A DNA stretch of 64,000 bases, from positions 1-64,000 of the forward strand of contig JAMLHJ010000015.1 of assembly GCA_023957245.1 (NCBI GenBank), written 5' to 3'. Positions 55,167 to 63,425 of the stretch are shown here, one piece after another (the first letter of the stretch is position 1; each line of letters begins with the position of its first letter). The translations under genes and the position numbers were made by a program. The notes under the pieces are model-generated. The model was not told the origin of the DNA. It searched no databases and worked only from the letters and a program-made list of their open reading frames with translations. This DNA comes from Chitinophagales bacterium (GTDB lineage: Bacteria; Bacteroidota; Bacteroidia; Chitinophagales; JADIYW01).

Positions 55167-55406
55167 ATGGCACGAAAAGAAAGACATGTAGTTCCCAATT
55201 CTGAAAAAGGCGGTTGGGATTCGAAACGAGAAAATGCAGAAAGGGTTTCCAAGCATTTTGAAACCAAAAAGGAAGCTATGGACTGGAGCCGAGAAAAATC
55301 AAAACAGGAAAAGTCTGAATTGATTCCACATGGAAAAGATGGAAAGATTCAGAATCCAAACAGTTATGGAAATGATCCCAATCCGCCAAAAGATAAAAAG
55401 AGATAA
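55167..55406 (+). CDS. Small DUF2188-like protein
   Basis: This 79-residue, very hydrophilic protein has RHVVPNSEKGGWDSKRENAERVSKHFETKKEAMDW, the DUF2188 pattern, and a Pro/Asn/Lys-rich tail. It begins five bases after the cap5 stop and is the last gene of the AT-richer CBASS block. DUF2188 proteins have no established function, though they occur in toxin/defence neighbourhoods. A regulatory or antitoxin-like role is speculation. Confidence 0.8.
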   Translation: MARKERHVVPNSEKGGWDSKRENAERVSKHFETKKEAMDWSREKSKQEKSELIPHGKDGKIQNPNSYGNDPNPPKDKKR

Positions 55407-55464
55407 TAAAGCAAAATCCGCACAATAAAGTGGATGGCTTTATTGTGCAAAAACAGAATATAAA

Positions 55465-57156
55465 ATGCTTATGACCATAGCAGAACTAAAACAGCTTAAA
55501 GAAAGCGAAGATAAAGTAGAGTTTAAAGAGGCAAAAAATCAATACGCCTACAACAGCAGCCGCAAGAGTGTGCTGGGCTACACCGTAGCATTTGCCAATG
55601 AAAAAGGTGGTTATTTGGTATTTGGGTTGGAAGATGCACACCCACACACGGTTTGTGGCTCAAAAGCTTATGAAGGTAGAGAAGGTCAATTGGAGCAAGA
55701 TGTTTACCGTGATACCGGAGTAAGAATACAAACAGAAGTTTTGTTTGAGGGAACGAATCGGGTGTTGGTTATAAAAATTCCATCTCGTCCCGTAGGTAAA
55801 CCACTTTATTTTAATGATGTGCCATTGATGAGGGTTGGTGATGGTTTGGATAGAATGTCGGAAGAAATGTATCTCTCCATCATCCAGGAACAAGAACCCG
55901 ACTTCTCTGCCAAATTTTGCGAAGGCATCAGCATTGCTGATTTGGATGAAATGGCCATCAAAAAAATGAAAGAGAGCTATGCCCGCAAACAAAAGAATCC
56001 GGGCTTTTTGCAACTTAGCACCGAGCAGGTTTTAACAGATTTAAAATTACAAGACAATGGTAAGCTCACCTATGCCGCCTTGGTTTTATTGGCTAAAAAA
56101 GAAGTAATTCATGCTAAACTACCCCAAAGCAAAACTATTTGGGAATTTCGCAACAGCGAAGCACAAATACACCACGATAGCCGTGAGGTAATTGATGAAC
56201 CTTTATTTATTGCCATTGACAGCATTTGGAAACTCATCAATCAACCGACACTCAATAAAAAATATCCGATACAGTCGGGAGCTTACATTTTCGATTTGTA
56301 TGATTTTAACGAAGAGGTAATTCGTGAAGCCGTTCTCAATGCCATTGCTCACAGGGATTATACCATTACCAGCGAAGCGGTTATAAAACAATATCCCAAC
56401 AAAATTATCATTACCAACCCGGGTGGTTTCCCTAAAGGCGTAACAATAGAAAATATTCTTACAGTGAGCAGCACACCCAGAAGCCGCTTAATGACAGAAA
56501 TTTTGGAAAAGACCGGGTTGGTGGAACGCAGTGGTCAGGGTGTAGATAAGATATTCTCCATCACCCTATCCGAAGGCAAAGCCGAACCTGACTATAAAAA
56601 TTCAGATATGTTTCAAGTTTCGCTAATTCTGAAGACTGAAATTATTGACAAGGCATTTCACGTATTCATAAGCCAATACCAAAACAGCGAGAAAGAGCCA
56701 AAATTGGGTGTAGAGCAAATCATTACGCTTTGCAAAATACGGAACGGCATATTCCAAAACCTTAAAACCGAAATTGCAAGTCAGTTAGAAAAATCAGGTT
56801 TAATTGAAAAAATTTCTGGACATACCAACCGATATACATTGTCGCAAGAATACCATGCACTGGTAAATGACGGTTTAAAAATTGGTAAAAGGTATTTGGT
56901 AAAAGAGATAGAACTCATACTTCTGGCATTGCAAGGAAATGCTTTGAAGATTGGCGATTTAGAAGATTTATTGAAAGAATCCCTATCAAGAAATCAGATA
57001 AACTATTTAAAGATGAAATTGATGGAAGATGAAGTGCTGAAAGTAGAAGGAAAAATTAAAGGAGCCAGGTATTCTATTGCTGATAAGTATGCTGATTTGA
57101 GAGGTGATGTTTTACTAAGTGCAGTTATTGCAGAACTAAGAGGTAAATATGAATAA
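55465..57156 (+). CDS. Schlafen/AlbA_2-domain ATP-binding protein with winged helix
   Basis: This 563-residue protein has an N-terminal AlbA_2 (Schlafen-like) domain with VEFKEAKNQY and FANEKGGYLVFGLEDAHP. The central ATP-binding-like C-terminal domain is VLNAIAHRDYTITSEAV with GGFPKGVTIENI and GLVERSGQGVDKI, and winged-helix segments follow. Such genes are common passengers of type I restriction loci and may act as regulators or tRNA/DNA-binding defence proteins. ATG codons at 55465 and 55471 are both possible. In frame after its TAA, 58 more codons remain open before a TGA at 57331. Confidence 0.88.
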   Translation: MLMTIAELKQLKESEDKVEFKEAKNQYAYNSSRKSVLGYTVAFANEKGGYLVFGLEDAHPHTVCGSKAYEGREGQLEQDVYRDTGVRIQTEVLFEGTNRVLVIKIPSRPVGKPLYFNDVPLMRVGDGLDRMSEEMYLSIIQEQEPDFSAKFCEGISIADLDEMAIKKMKESYARKQKNPGFLQLSTEQVLTDLKLQDNGKLTYAALVLLAKKEVIHAKLPQSKTIWEFRNSEAQIHHDSREVIDEPLFIAIDSIWKLINQPTLNKKYPIQSGAYIFDLYDFNEEVIREAVLNAIAHRDYTITSEAVIKQYPNKIIITNPGGFPKGVTIENILTVSSTPRSRLMTEILEKTGLVERSGQGVDKIFSITLSEGKAEPDYKNSDMFQVSLILKTEIIDKAFHVFISQYQNSEKEPKLGVEQIITLCKIRNGIFQNLKTEIASQLEKSGLIEKISGHTNRYTLSQEYHALVNDGLKIGKRYLVKEIELILLALQGNALKIGDLEDLLKESLSRNQINYLKMKLMEDEVLKVEGKIKGARYSIADKYADLRGDVLLSAVIAELRGKYE

Positions 57157-57439
57157 GCAGCTAATTGTTTATATGCCGTTAATGATTCTCTGTATGCTAA
57201 AGATAAAAGAGCTAAAGAAGATGATGAAAGGGATGGTACTATTCTTTGTATTGCAGCTACTAGAGATAGTGCTAGCAACATACAAATGTTTAAACGTGCT
57301 GTATATCAACACTTTAGAGTGTTATTTGCCTGAGCTTCAATTCTCTGTATCGGGCTCCGGATTCTTTGTATTGGCTCCGGAACCGGGCAAATTCAATTCT
57401 CTGTATCGGGCATCCGGTTCTCTAAAAAAGTAGAAAATA
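57157..57439 (+). other. Intergenic gap with in-frame extension and 20-base direct repeats
   Basis: The first 174 bases after the Schlafen-gene stop stay open in the same frame and read like a hydrophilic protein (NDSLYAKDKRAKEDDERDGT ... FKRAVYQHFRVLFA). The remainder contains TTCAATTCTCTGTATCGGGC twice (57336-57355 and 57392-57411), with the related GATTCTTTGTATTGGCTCCGG between them. This could be the relic of a truncated gene. A hydrophobic frame at 57149-57433 also exists but lacks a convincing start site and family features. Confidence 0.45.
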
Positions 57440-60400
57440 ATGGACACACCAAGTTTTAAAGAAGACCATATCAGCCAGATTCCGGCATTACAAATGTTGG
57501 TGAATTTGGGTTATACCTATTTAAGTCCGGCAGAATCCGACAGGCAAAGAGGTGGCAAAACTACCAATGTATTGCTGGAAGACGTATTGCGGAAACAGTT
57601 GAAGGAAATCAATAGCATACGGGTAAGTGCTACCAAAACCAGCATTTTTACAGATGAGAATATTGAGCGGGGAATTTTGGCTTTGAAAAACCTACCCATG
57701 AATGAAGGCTACATTGCAGCCAGTGAAAAAGCATACAACCTGCTCACCTTGGGTCAGGCATTGGAGCAAAGTGTAGATGGCGACAAAAAGAGTTTCACCC
57801 TTCAATACATAGACTGGAAAAACATCAACAACAATGTATTTCACGTAACAGAAGAATACAGCGTAATGCGAAGCACCAGCAAAGAGCATTACCGCCCCGA
57901 TTTGGTGTTGTTTGTAAATGGTATTCCACTTTGCATCATCGAGTGCAAGCGACCTGACATGAAGGAGCCGTTGAAACAGGCTATCAGTCAGCATTTGCGT
58001 AATCAGCAAGAAGATGGCATCCGTAGTTTGTATGTTTATTCGCAACTCACATTAAGCATCGCTACACAAGAAGCCGCTTATGCAACCAACGCCACACCCG
58101 AAAAGTTTTGGGCAAAGTGGAAAGAGAAATTCGGAAATGATGAAGAAGAACGCAGCTACAAAAACAAATTACAGGAACTGAAAAACAAACCGCTTCCGAT
58201 TTCTATAAAAGAACAATTGTTTTCTGACCGTTTCAAATATGTTCGGCAATATTTTGACGCTTTAGAACAGGAAGAAATTCTGCCAACCGAGCAGGACAAT
58301 TATTTGTTTGGTTTGTGTCGCCCGGAGCGATTGATGGACATTGTTTTCAATTACGTTTTGTTTGACAATGGAGAAAAGAAAGTAGCCCGCTACCAGCAGT
58401 TTTTTGCCATCAAAAAATCCATGCAACGCATCAAAAATGTAGAGAATGGAAAACGAAAAGGAGGCGTAATCTGGCATACACAAGGAAGCGGAAAATCGTT
58501 GACAATGGTGATGTTGGCACAAGCCATTGCCATGGAACCAAGTATTCGCAATCCCAAAATTGTTTTGGTAACAGATAGAACCGATTTAGATAATCAAATT
58601 ACCAGCACGTTCAGAAAGTGTGGCAAGTTTGTAGAAAACGCTACTACTGGGCAACGCTTGGTAGAATTACTGGAAAGCAAAAGCGATGCAGTGGTTACCA
58701 CCATCATCAACAAGTTTGTGGCAGCAGTAAAGAAAATCAATCAACCCTTAGAAAGCCACGACATTTTTGTTCTGGTAGATGAAGGTCACCGAACACAACA
58801 CGGAACTTTCAATGTGGACATGCAGAAAACATTGCCAAATGCCTGTTTCATTGCCATGACCGGTACACCCCTTTTCAAGAAAGACAAAAGCACAGCAGCA
58901 AAATTTGGTGGTGTTATTGATGCTTACACCGTTGACCAGGCAGTAAAAGACAAAGCAGTTGTTCCATTGTTGTATGAAGGTCGTTTGGCATTGCAAGATG
59001 TAAATGCCAGTCCGATCGATACATTCTTTGGAATGGTTTCAGAACCATTAACCGAATATCAAAAAGCAGACATCAAGAAAAAGTTTGCCCGATACGACCA
59101 TTTGAATTCTGCCGAGCAAAAAATGAGAATGATTGCATGGGACATCAGCTATCATTTCCGTGACAACTGGCAAGGCAAAACACCATTTAAAGGTCAGTTG
59201 GTTTGCGATAAAAAGGTGAATGCGATTAAATACAAAGAGTATTTGGATGAAATAGGCATTGTAAGCAGCGAAGTTTTGATATCATCCATTGATGAACTAG
59301 AGGGTGAAGAAAGTGCTTATGAAAAGTCACTTGAAAAGGTGAATCAGTTTTGGAAAAAGATGATGGACGAACATGGCAATTCAAAAAGCTATGAAAAGAA
59401 CATCATCAGCCGTTTTAAAAACCAAAAAGACCCGGAAATAATTATTGTAGTTGACAAATTGCTTACAGGCTTTGACGAACCCAAAAACACAGTTCTATAC
59501 CTCACAAGAAATTTACAAAGTCACAAACTCTTACAAGCCATTGCAAGGGTAAACCGAATTTATCCTGATAAGGAGTTCGGGTACATCATTGACTATTATG
59601 GTGTGATTGAAAATTTGGATGATGCTTTGCAGATGTATTCTTCATTTGAAGATTTTGATGAAGAAGATTTGGCAGGAACACTTACCAATATTTCGGAAGA
59701 AATTAAAAAACTACCGCAAAAGCACTCAGACCTTTGGGATATTTTCAAAACCATAGCCAACAAACGAGATGCAGAAGCCTATCAGCAATTATTGAAAGAT
59801 GAAGCAATAAGAGTTTTGTTTTACGATAAACTGGCTGCATTTGCTAAGGGATTAAAACTGGCACTATCCTCAATTCAATTTCATAAGGAAGTAGAAGAAA
59901 AAGTAATTAATCGTTACAAAGAAGATTTGACGATGTTTTTAAAATTGCGTTTGGCTGTTGTTGAACGCTACAGCGATGAGATTGACTACAAACAATACGA
60001 AGGGCAAATTCAAAAACTAATTGACACACACATTACCACAGAGAAAATTGAAACCATCACAGAATTGGTAAACATTTTCGACAAGGACAAATTTCAGCAA
60101 GAAGTAGAAAATACAACGGGAAAAGCAGCAAAAGCGGACAAGATTGCCAGCAGAACAGCCAAGCATATTACCGAGAAAATGGATGAAGACCCTGCTTTTT
60201 ACAAGAAGTTTTCGCAAATGCTTAGAGAGACGATTGCTGACTATGAAGCAAAACGAATCAGTGAAGCACAATACTTGAGCAGAGTTCAAGACATCATGAA
60301 CAATGTACTAGCTCATACCGTCAATGACATTCCTGAGCAATTGAAAGACAGAGATGTTGCCAAAGCTTTTTATGGTTTGACAGTGGAGGCATTATCTGAA

Positions 60401-60667
60401 AAAATTCAAGACAATATTATTCGTAAAGAAGTCGCAACACATACGGCTTTGCAAATTGACGACCTGATTCAAGATTCTGTTTTAGACAACGGCAAAGCCA
60501 TTATTGACTGGCAATACAAAACAAACATCACCGGAAAGTTACTGATTGAAATTGGCGACTATCTGATTGATGAAGTTCGGGACAAATACAATGTGGACTT
60601 GTCATTTAAAGACATGGACAAGATTGCCGAAGATTGTATTGAAGTAGCTAAAATCCGTTACAAGTGA
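57440..60667 (+). CDS. hsdR: Type I restriction enzyme, R subunit (HsdR)
   Basis: This 1075-residue translocase/endonuclease has a PDDEXK nuclease domain with HYRPDLVLFVNGIPLCIIECKRPD (about residues 152-175). SF2 helicase motifs are Walker A WHTQGSGKSLTMVM (about 345), DEGHRTQHG and MTGTPLF. The later motifs IIVVDKLLTGFDEPKN and LQAIARVNRIYP follow, then a C-terminal helical domain. Length and order are normal. It completes the type I system with hsdM (49549) and hsdS (52784), from which it is separated by CBASS and Schlafen genes. The ygjP-like start overlaps its stop. Confidence 0.96.
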   Translation: MDTPSFKEDHISQIPALQMLVNLGYTYLSPAESDRQRGGKTTNVLLEDVLRKQLKEINSIRVSATKTSIFTDENIERGILALKNLPMNEGYIAASEKAYNLLTLGQALEQSVDGDKKSFTLQYIDWKNINNNVFHVTEEYSVMRSTSKEHYRPDLVLFVNGIPLCIIECKRPDMKEPLKQAISQHLRNQQEDGIRSLYVYSQLTLSIATQEAAYATNATPEKFWAKWKEKFGNDEEERSYKNKLQELKNKPLPISIKEQLFSDRFKYVRQYFDALEQEEILPTEQDNYLFGLCRPERLMDIVFNYVLFDNGEKKVARYQQFFAIKKSMQRIKNVENGKRKGGVIWHTQGSGKSLTMVMLAQAIAMEPSIRNPKIVLVTDRTDLDNQITSTFRKCGKFVENATTGQRLVELLESKSDAVVTTIINKFVAAVKKINQPLESHDIFVLVDEGHRTQHGTFNVDMQKTLPNACFIAMTGTPLFKKDKSTAAKFGGVIDAYTVDQAVKDKAVVPLLYEGRLALQDVNASPIDTFFGMVSEPLTEYQKADIKKKFARYDHLNSAEQKMRMIAWDISYHFRDNWQGKTPFKGQLVCDKKVNAIKYKEYLDEIGIVSSEVLISSIDELEGEESAYEKSLEKVNQFWKKMMDEHGNSKSYEKNIISRFKNQKDPEIIIVVDKLLTGFDEPKNTVLYLTRNLQSHKLLQAIARVNRIYPDKEFGYIIDYYGVIENLDDALQMYSSFEDFDEEDLAGTLTNISEEIKKLPQKHSDLWDIFKTIANKRDAEAYQQLLKDEAIRVLFYDKLAAFAKGLKLALSSIQFHKEVEEKVINRYKEDLTMFLKLRLAVVERYSDEIDYKQYEGQIQKLIDTHITTEKIETITELVNIFDKDKFQQEVENTTGKAAKADKIASRTAKHITEKMDEDPAFYKKFSQMLRETIADYEAKRISEAQYLSRVQDIMNNVLAHTVNDIPEQLKDRDVAKAFYGLTVEALSEKIQDNIIRKEVATHTALQIDDLIQDSVLDNGKAIIDWQYKTNITGKLLIEIGDYLIDEVRDKYNVDLSFKDMDKIAEDCIEVAKIRYK

Positions 60668-61362
60668 TGACAGCAGCTATACAATTTGGAAGCAGAACAA
60701 TAGATTTTCGTTTGGAGTATTCAGACAGAAAATCGCTTGGCATTACAGTAACACCCGAAATGGAAGTTTTGGTAAAAGCACCGACAGACACGACCATAGA
60801 AAAAGTGAAAGAGAAAATTAGAAAAAAAGCAACTTGGATTATTAAACAGCAAAGCTTCTTTCTGTCCTTTCAACCAAAGACACCAAAACGAAAATACATA
60901 AGCGGGGAAACACATTTGTATTTAGGCAGACAGTACCGTTTACTAATAGTAATAGGTAAAGAAGAATCCGTAAAATTAAAAGGCAAATTCATTGAAGTAA
61001 CAGCCCATAATAAATCAAGAGCAAAGGACTTATTAGATAATTGGTATTTGCAACATGCACGGACAAAGTTTCATGCAATTGCAGCACCCCTAATTGACAA
61101 ATTCAAAAAGCATAAAGTTGAACCAAGTTCTATTGTGTTGCGTGACATGCCGACACGTTGGGGAAGTTGCACACCAAAAGGAAAAATCATTTTAAATCCG
61201 GAATTAATAAAAGCACCAAAAGGATGCATTGAATATGTGATTATACATGAACTTTGCCATTTAATACATCACGACCACACTCAGAAATTTATAGATTTAC
61301 AGACTAAGGAAATGAAAGACTGGGAAAAGTGGAAAATGAAATTGGAGAAATTATTAGCATGA
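60667..61362 (+). CDS. YgjP-family zinc metalloprotease-like protein
   Basis: This 231-residue protein has the M48/WLM-like metalloprotease motif IIHELCHLIHHDHTQKF (HExxH with downstream His) and the DUF45/YgjP feature LRDMPTRWGSCTPKGKIILNPELIKAP. I choose the ATG at 60667, which shares a base with the hsdR TGA; a GTG at 60664 is also in frame. YgjP-like genes are frequently attached to type I hsdR genes. A role in HsdR turnover to avoid self-restriction is a reasonable hypothesis but unproved. Confidence 0.9.
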   Translation: MTAAIQFGSRTIDFRLEYSDRKSLGITVTPEMEVLVKAPTDTTIEKVKEKIRKKATWIIKQQSFFLSFQPKTPKRKYISGETHLYLGRQYRLLIVIGKEESVKLKGKFIEVTAHNKSRAKDLLDNWYLQHARTKFHAIAAPLIDKFKKHKVEPSSIVLRDMPTRWGSCTPKGKIILNPELIKAPKGCIEYVIIHELCHLIHHDHTQKFIDLQTKEMKDWEKWKMKLEKLLA

Positions 61363-61377
61363 GAAGCCTACACACAA

Positions 61378-61601
61378 AAGCACACACATTTGCAAGCCGC
61401 ACAAGCCCAAGCACAGACCAAAGCTTGCAAAAGAGTGTGCTTTTCACCAACCCAAAAAGAAATTCATTTTTTTCTTCCCACCCTTCGGTGTTTTATTTTT
61501 TCGCCACCCACAACCGACACAAAAACAGTTGGACGGAGACAGCGAAAACCTTTACTGAGCAAGGCTTGACAATGACGGAAGACAGAAGGCCAGCTTGTAA
61601 C
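61378..61601 (-). repeat. Right inverted end element of the defence island
   Basis: It holds a hairpin AAGCACACACATTTGCAAGC / GCTTGCAAAAGAGTGTGCTT (61378-61442) and a T-rich box AGAAATTCATTTTTTT (61458-61473) plus GGTGTTTTATTTTTTC (61487-61502). The end word GGCCAGCTTGTAAC is at 61588-61601. In reverse complement these match the three parts of the left element at 48567-48852 in the same order. The hairpin with its trailing T-run may also terminate the defence operon, 16 bases after the last stop codon. Confidence 0.75.
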
Positions 61602-61730
61602 ATGGGTTTGGCGTCATGCGGGGTGAAGTGCTTAAATTCAAGTGTAGTTTTTCAAATCAACTTTAGTGCAAGGTTGACAATTTTTTGCCCTGAAATCCCG
61701 CACGAACGCCAAGCCCAAAAACGTTGTGCC
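61599..61730 (+). repeat. attC-like imperfect hairpin 1
   Basis: An AAC (61599-61601) is followed by stem arm GGGTTTGGCGTCATGCGGG (61604-61622). Its partner CCCGCACGAACGCCAAGCCC (61697-61716) comes about 75 bases later, then GTT (61723-61725) within ACGTTGTGCC. Mismatches and extrahelical bases break the stem, as in integron attC sites, but the GTT box is not the classical GTTRRRY. The call as a cassette recombination site is a hypothesis based on shape and on the matching element at 63426. Confidence 0.5.
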
Positions 61731-61773
61731 TCATGCTAAAAAACAACCAGACACCTAATAGAAATTGAAAGAA

Positions 61774-63009
61774 ATGGAAAAAATATGTTTTGTGATTATG
61801 GGTTATGGTAAAAAGACCGACCCGACACTAGGGAAAACCTACGACCTTGACGCAACATATCATCGTATAATTAAGCCTGCGGTTGTAAAGGCAGGCTATA
61901 CTTGCATAAGAGGTGATGAAATTCTAGAATCGGGAATTATTGACAAAAGCATGTATGCTCTGCTTATTAGAGCAGATTTAGTTATTGCAGACATAACTAC
62001 ATTTAACCCAAATGCAATTTACGAACTTGGCATTCGACACGCTGCAAGACCCTACTCTACAATTGTAATGAAAGAAAAAGATGGCAATATACCATTTGAC
62101 ATAAATCATAATAAAACGTTTACATACGCTCATATGGGGGAAGACATAGGGGCATCAGAAGCTGAAAGATGTGTAACACACTTAAGCAGTTTAATTCTCG
62201 AAATAGATAAAGCTAAAGAAACAGACAGCCCGCTTTTTCACCATATTAGAGGTGTTGAACCATATACATTACCCGAAGATGAGTATGTTCAAATTATAAA
62301 AGATTTAGCATCTAAAGAGAAAAGCATTTTCGCCCTTGTTGAGAAAGCCAAGATAGAAATGAAAAATGGAAACTTTGCAGAGGCGTCTAAAATGTGGAGA
62401 AAGCTAACAGAGAAAGTCGAAAGTGATACTTATTTTATCCAACAATGGGCTCTATGTACATATAAAGACAAAACTGTCAATCCAAAAGTGGCATTGAATG
62501 ATGCACTTACTATCATAAGTAGATTAGAACCCGAGAACCGAAACACTACAGACCCTGAAACTTTGGGTATAACAGGAGCTATTTATAAGCGACTTTGGCA
62601 AAATGACATAGAAGTAATTGAATATCTTGATAGAGCAATCGAATATTATAAAAGAGGATTCTCAATAAATCAAGATTATTATACAGGAGAAAACTATGCA
62701 CTTTGCCTAGACTTCAAATCAGAAATTACATCTGATTCAGATGAAAAAATATATTTAAAAGTAGAGGCTAAAAAGACCAGAAAAGAAATCATAAACATTA
62801 TTGAAAAACTCAGTGATGACGAGGATTTTGAGATAAGAAGTGATTTAAAATGGATTTTTGCAACATTAGCGAATTGTCATCTTGCCCTAGACAATGTTGA
62901 CCTGTTTGAGAAGTATAAATCCTTATTTGAAAACTGTCACCCTGAGGCATGGGAAATGGAAACTTTTCAAGATTCCGTGAAACACATTAATCAATTAAAT
63001 TCAAAATAA
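61774..63009 (+). CDS. Deoxyribosyltransferase-like (DRHyd)/TPR protein, putative defence
   Basis: This 411-residue protein has an N-terminal Rossmann-type domain (1-150) of the nucleoside deoxyribosyltransferase-like class, with KICFVIMGYGKKTD and ADLVIADITTFNPNAIYELG, then IRHAARPYSTIVM. TPR-like helices follow (about 190-405; AKIEMKNGNFAEASKMWRKL, AIEYYKRGFSINQDYYTGEN). The layout is that of proteins annotated as TRAFs-binding-domain containing. The ATG at 61774 is preferred over an in-frame TTG nine bases earlier. The TIR gene starts one base after its stop, so both proteins are made together. It may process or sense a nucleotide made from NAD+; this is inference. Confidence 0.75.
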   Translation: MEKICFVIMGYGKKTDPTLGKTYDLDATYHRIIKPAVVKAGYTCIRGDEILESGIIDKSMYALLIRADLVIADITTFNPNAIYELGIRHAARPYSTIVMKEKDGNIPFDINHNKTFTYAHMGEDIGASEAERCVTHLSSLILEIDKAKETDSPLFHHIRGVEPYTLPEDEYVQIIKDLASKEKSIFALVEKAKIEMKNGNFAEASKMWRKLTEKVESDTYFIQQWALCTYKDKTVNPKVALNDALTIISRLEPENRNTTDPETLGITGAIYKRLWQNDIEVIEYLDRAIEYYKRGFSINQDYYTGENYALCLDFKSEITSDSDEKIYLKVEAKKTRKEIINIIEKLSDDEDFEIRSDLKWIFATLANCHLALDNVDLFEKYKSLFENCHPEAWEMETFQDSVKHINQLNSK

Positions 63010-63010
63010 A

Positions 63011-63415
63011 ATGGCAAAAGAGTTTAAAATTTTCATTAGCCATTCATGGGCACATAGTGATGACCTTGAAGCTTTACAAAACTTACTTAACGCACGCGGC
63101 TACTTTAATGTAGAATTTCTAGAAGCGTCAAAGAAAGTTCCAATCAACTCTGAGAATGCAACTTATGTGAAATCAGTACTTAGAGATAGAATTCGAAATT
63201 CCAATATCATTTTGGCACTAGCAGGCATTTACGCATCACATAGCGAATGGATGATTTGGGAACTTGAAACTGCACAATCTTATGGAATCCCGATTGTAGG
63301 AGTAATTCCCAGAGGACAAGAAAGAATTTCGACAGAAGTTTATTCAAGGTCTAAAATTGATGTCCGTTGGAATACTGAAAGCATTGTACAAGCAATTAGA
63401 ACATATGCTATATAA
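63011..63415 (+). CDS. ThsB-type TIR-like domain protein (DUF1863)
   Basis: This 134-residue stand-alone TIR-like protein has FKIFISHSWAHSDDLEALQNLL at the N-terminus (beta-A and alpha-A) and IILALAGIYASHSEW. The segment MIWELETAQSYGIPIVGVIP carries the Glu expected at the NAD+-cleaving site. It resembles the Thoeris ThsB/MTH538-like group in size and motif order. It is coupled to the upstream DRHyd-TPR gene with a one-base gap. No ThsA (SIR2- or TM-Macro-type) gene is visible before the window ends, so the pair is not a canonical Thoeris. Confidence 0.82.
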   Translation: MAKEFKIFISHSWAHSDDLEALQNLLNARGYFNVEFLEASKKVPINSENATYVKSVLRDRIRNSNIILALAGIYASHSEWMIWELETAQSYGIPIVGVIPRGQERISTEVYSRSKIDVRWNTESIVQAIRTYAI

Positions 63416-63425
63416 AGCACGAAGG

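Noticed and set aside
57149..57433. 94-codon hydrophobic frame between the Schlafen gene and hsdR
   Set aside because: It overlaps the better-looking in-frame continuation of the Schlafen gene and runs through direct repeats; no convincing domain. The gap is reported as an intergenic feature instead.
61329..61739. 136-codon plus-strand frame after the ygjP-like gene
   Set aside because: It starts inside the ygjP-like gene and covers the right end element and the first attC-like hairpin; composition is that of non-coding repeats.
61774..63415. Canonical Thoeris system
   Set aside because: The TIR protein fits ThsB, but the partner has a deoxyribosyltransferase-like plus TPR layout and not a SIR2/SLOG or TM-Macro ThsA, so it is reported as a candidate new pair.
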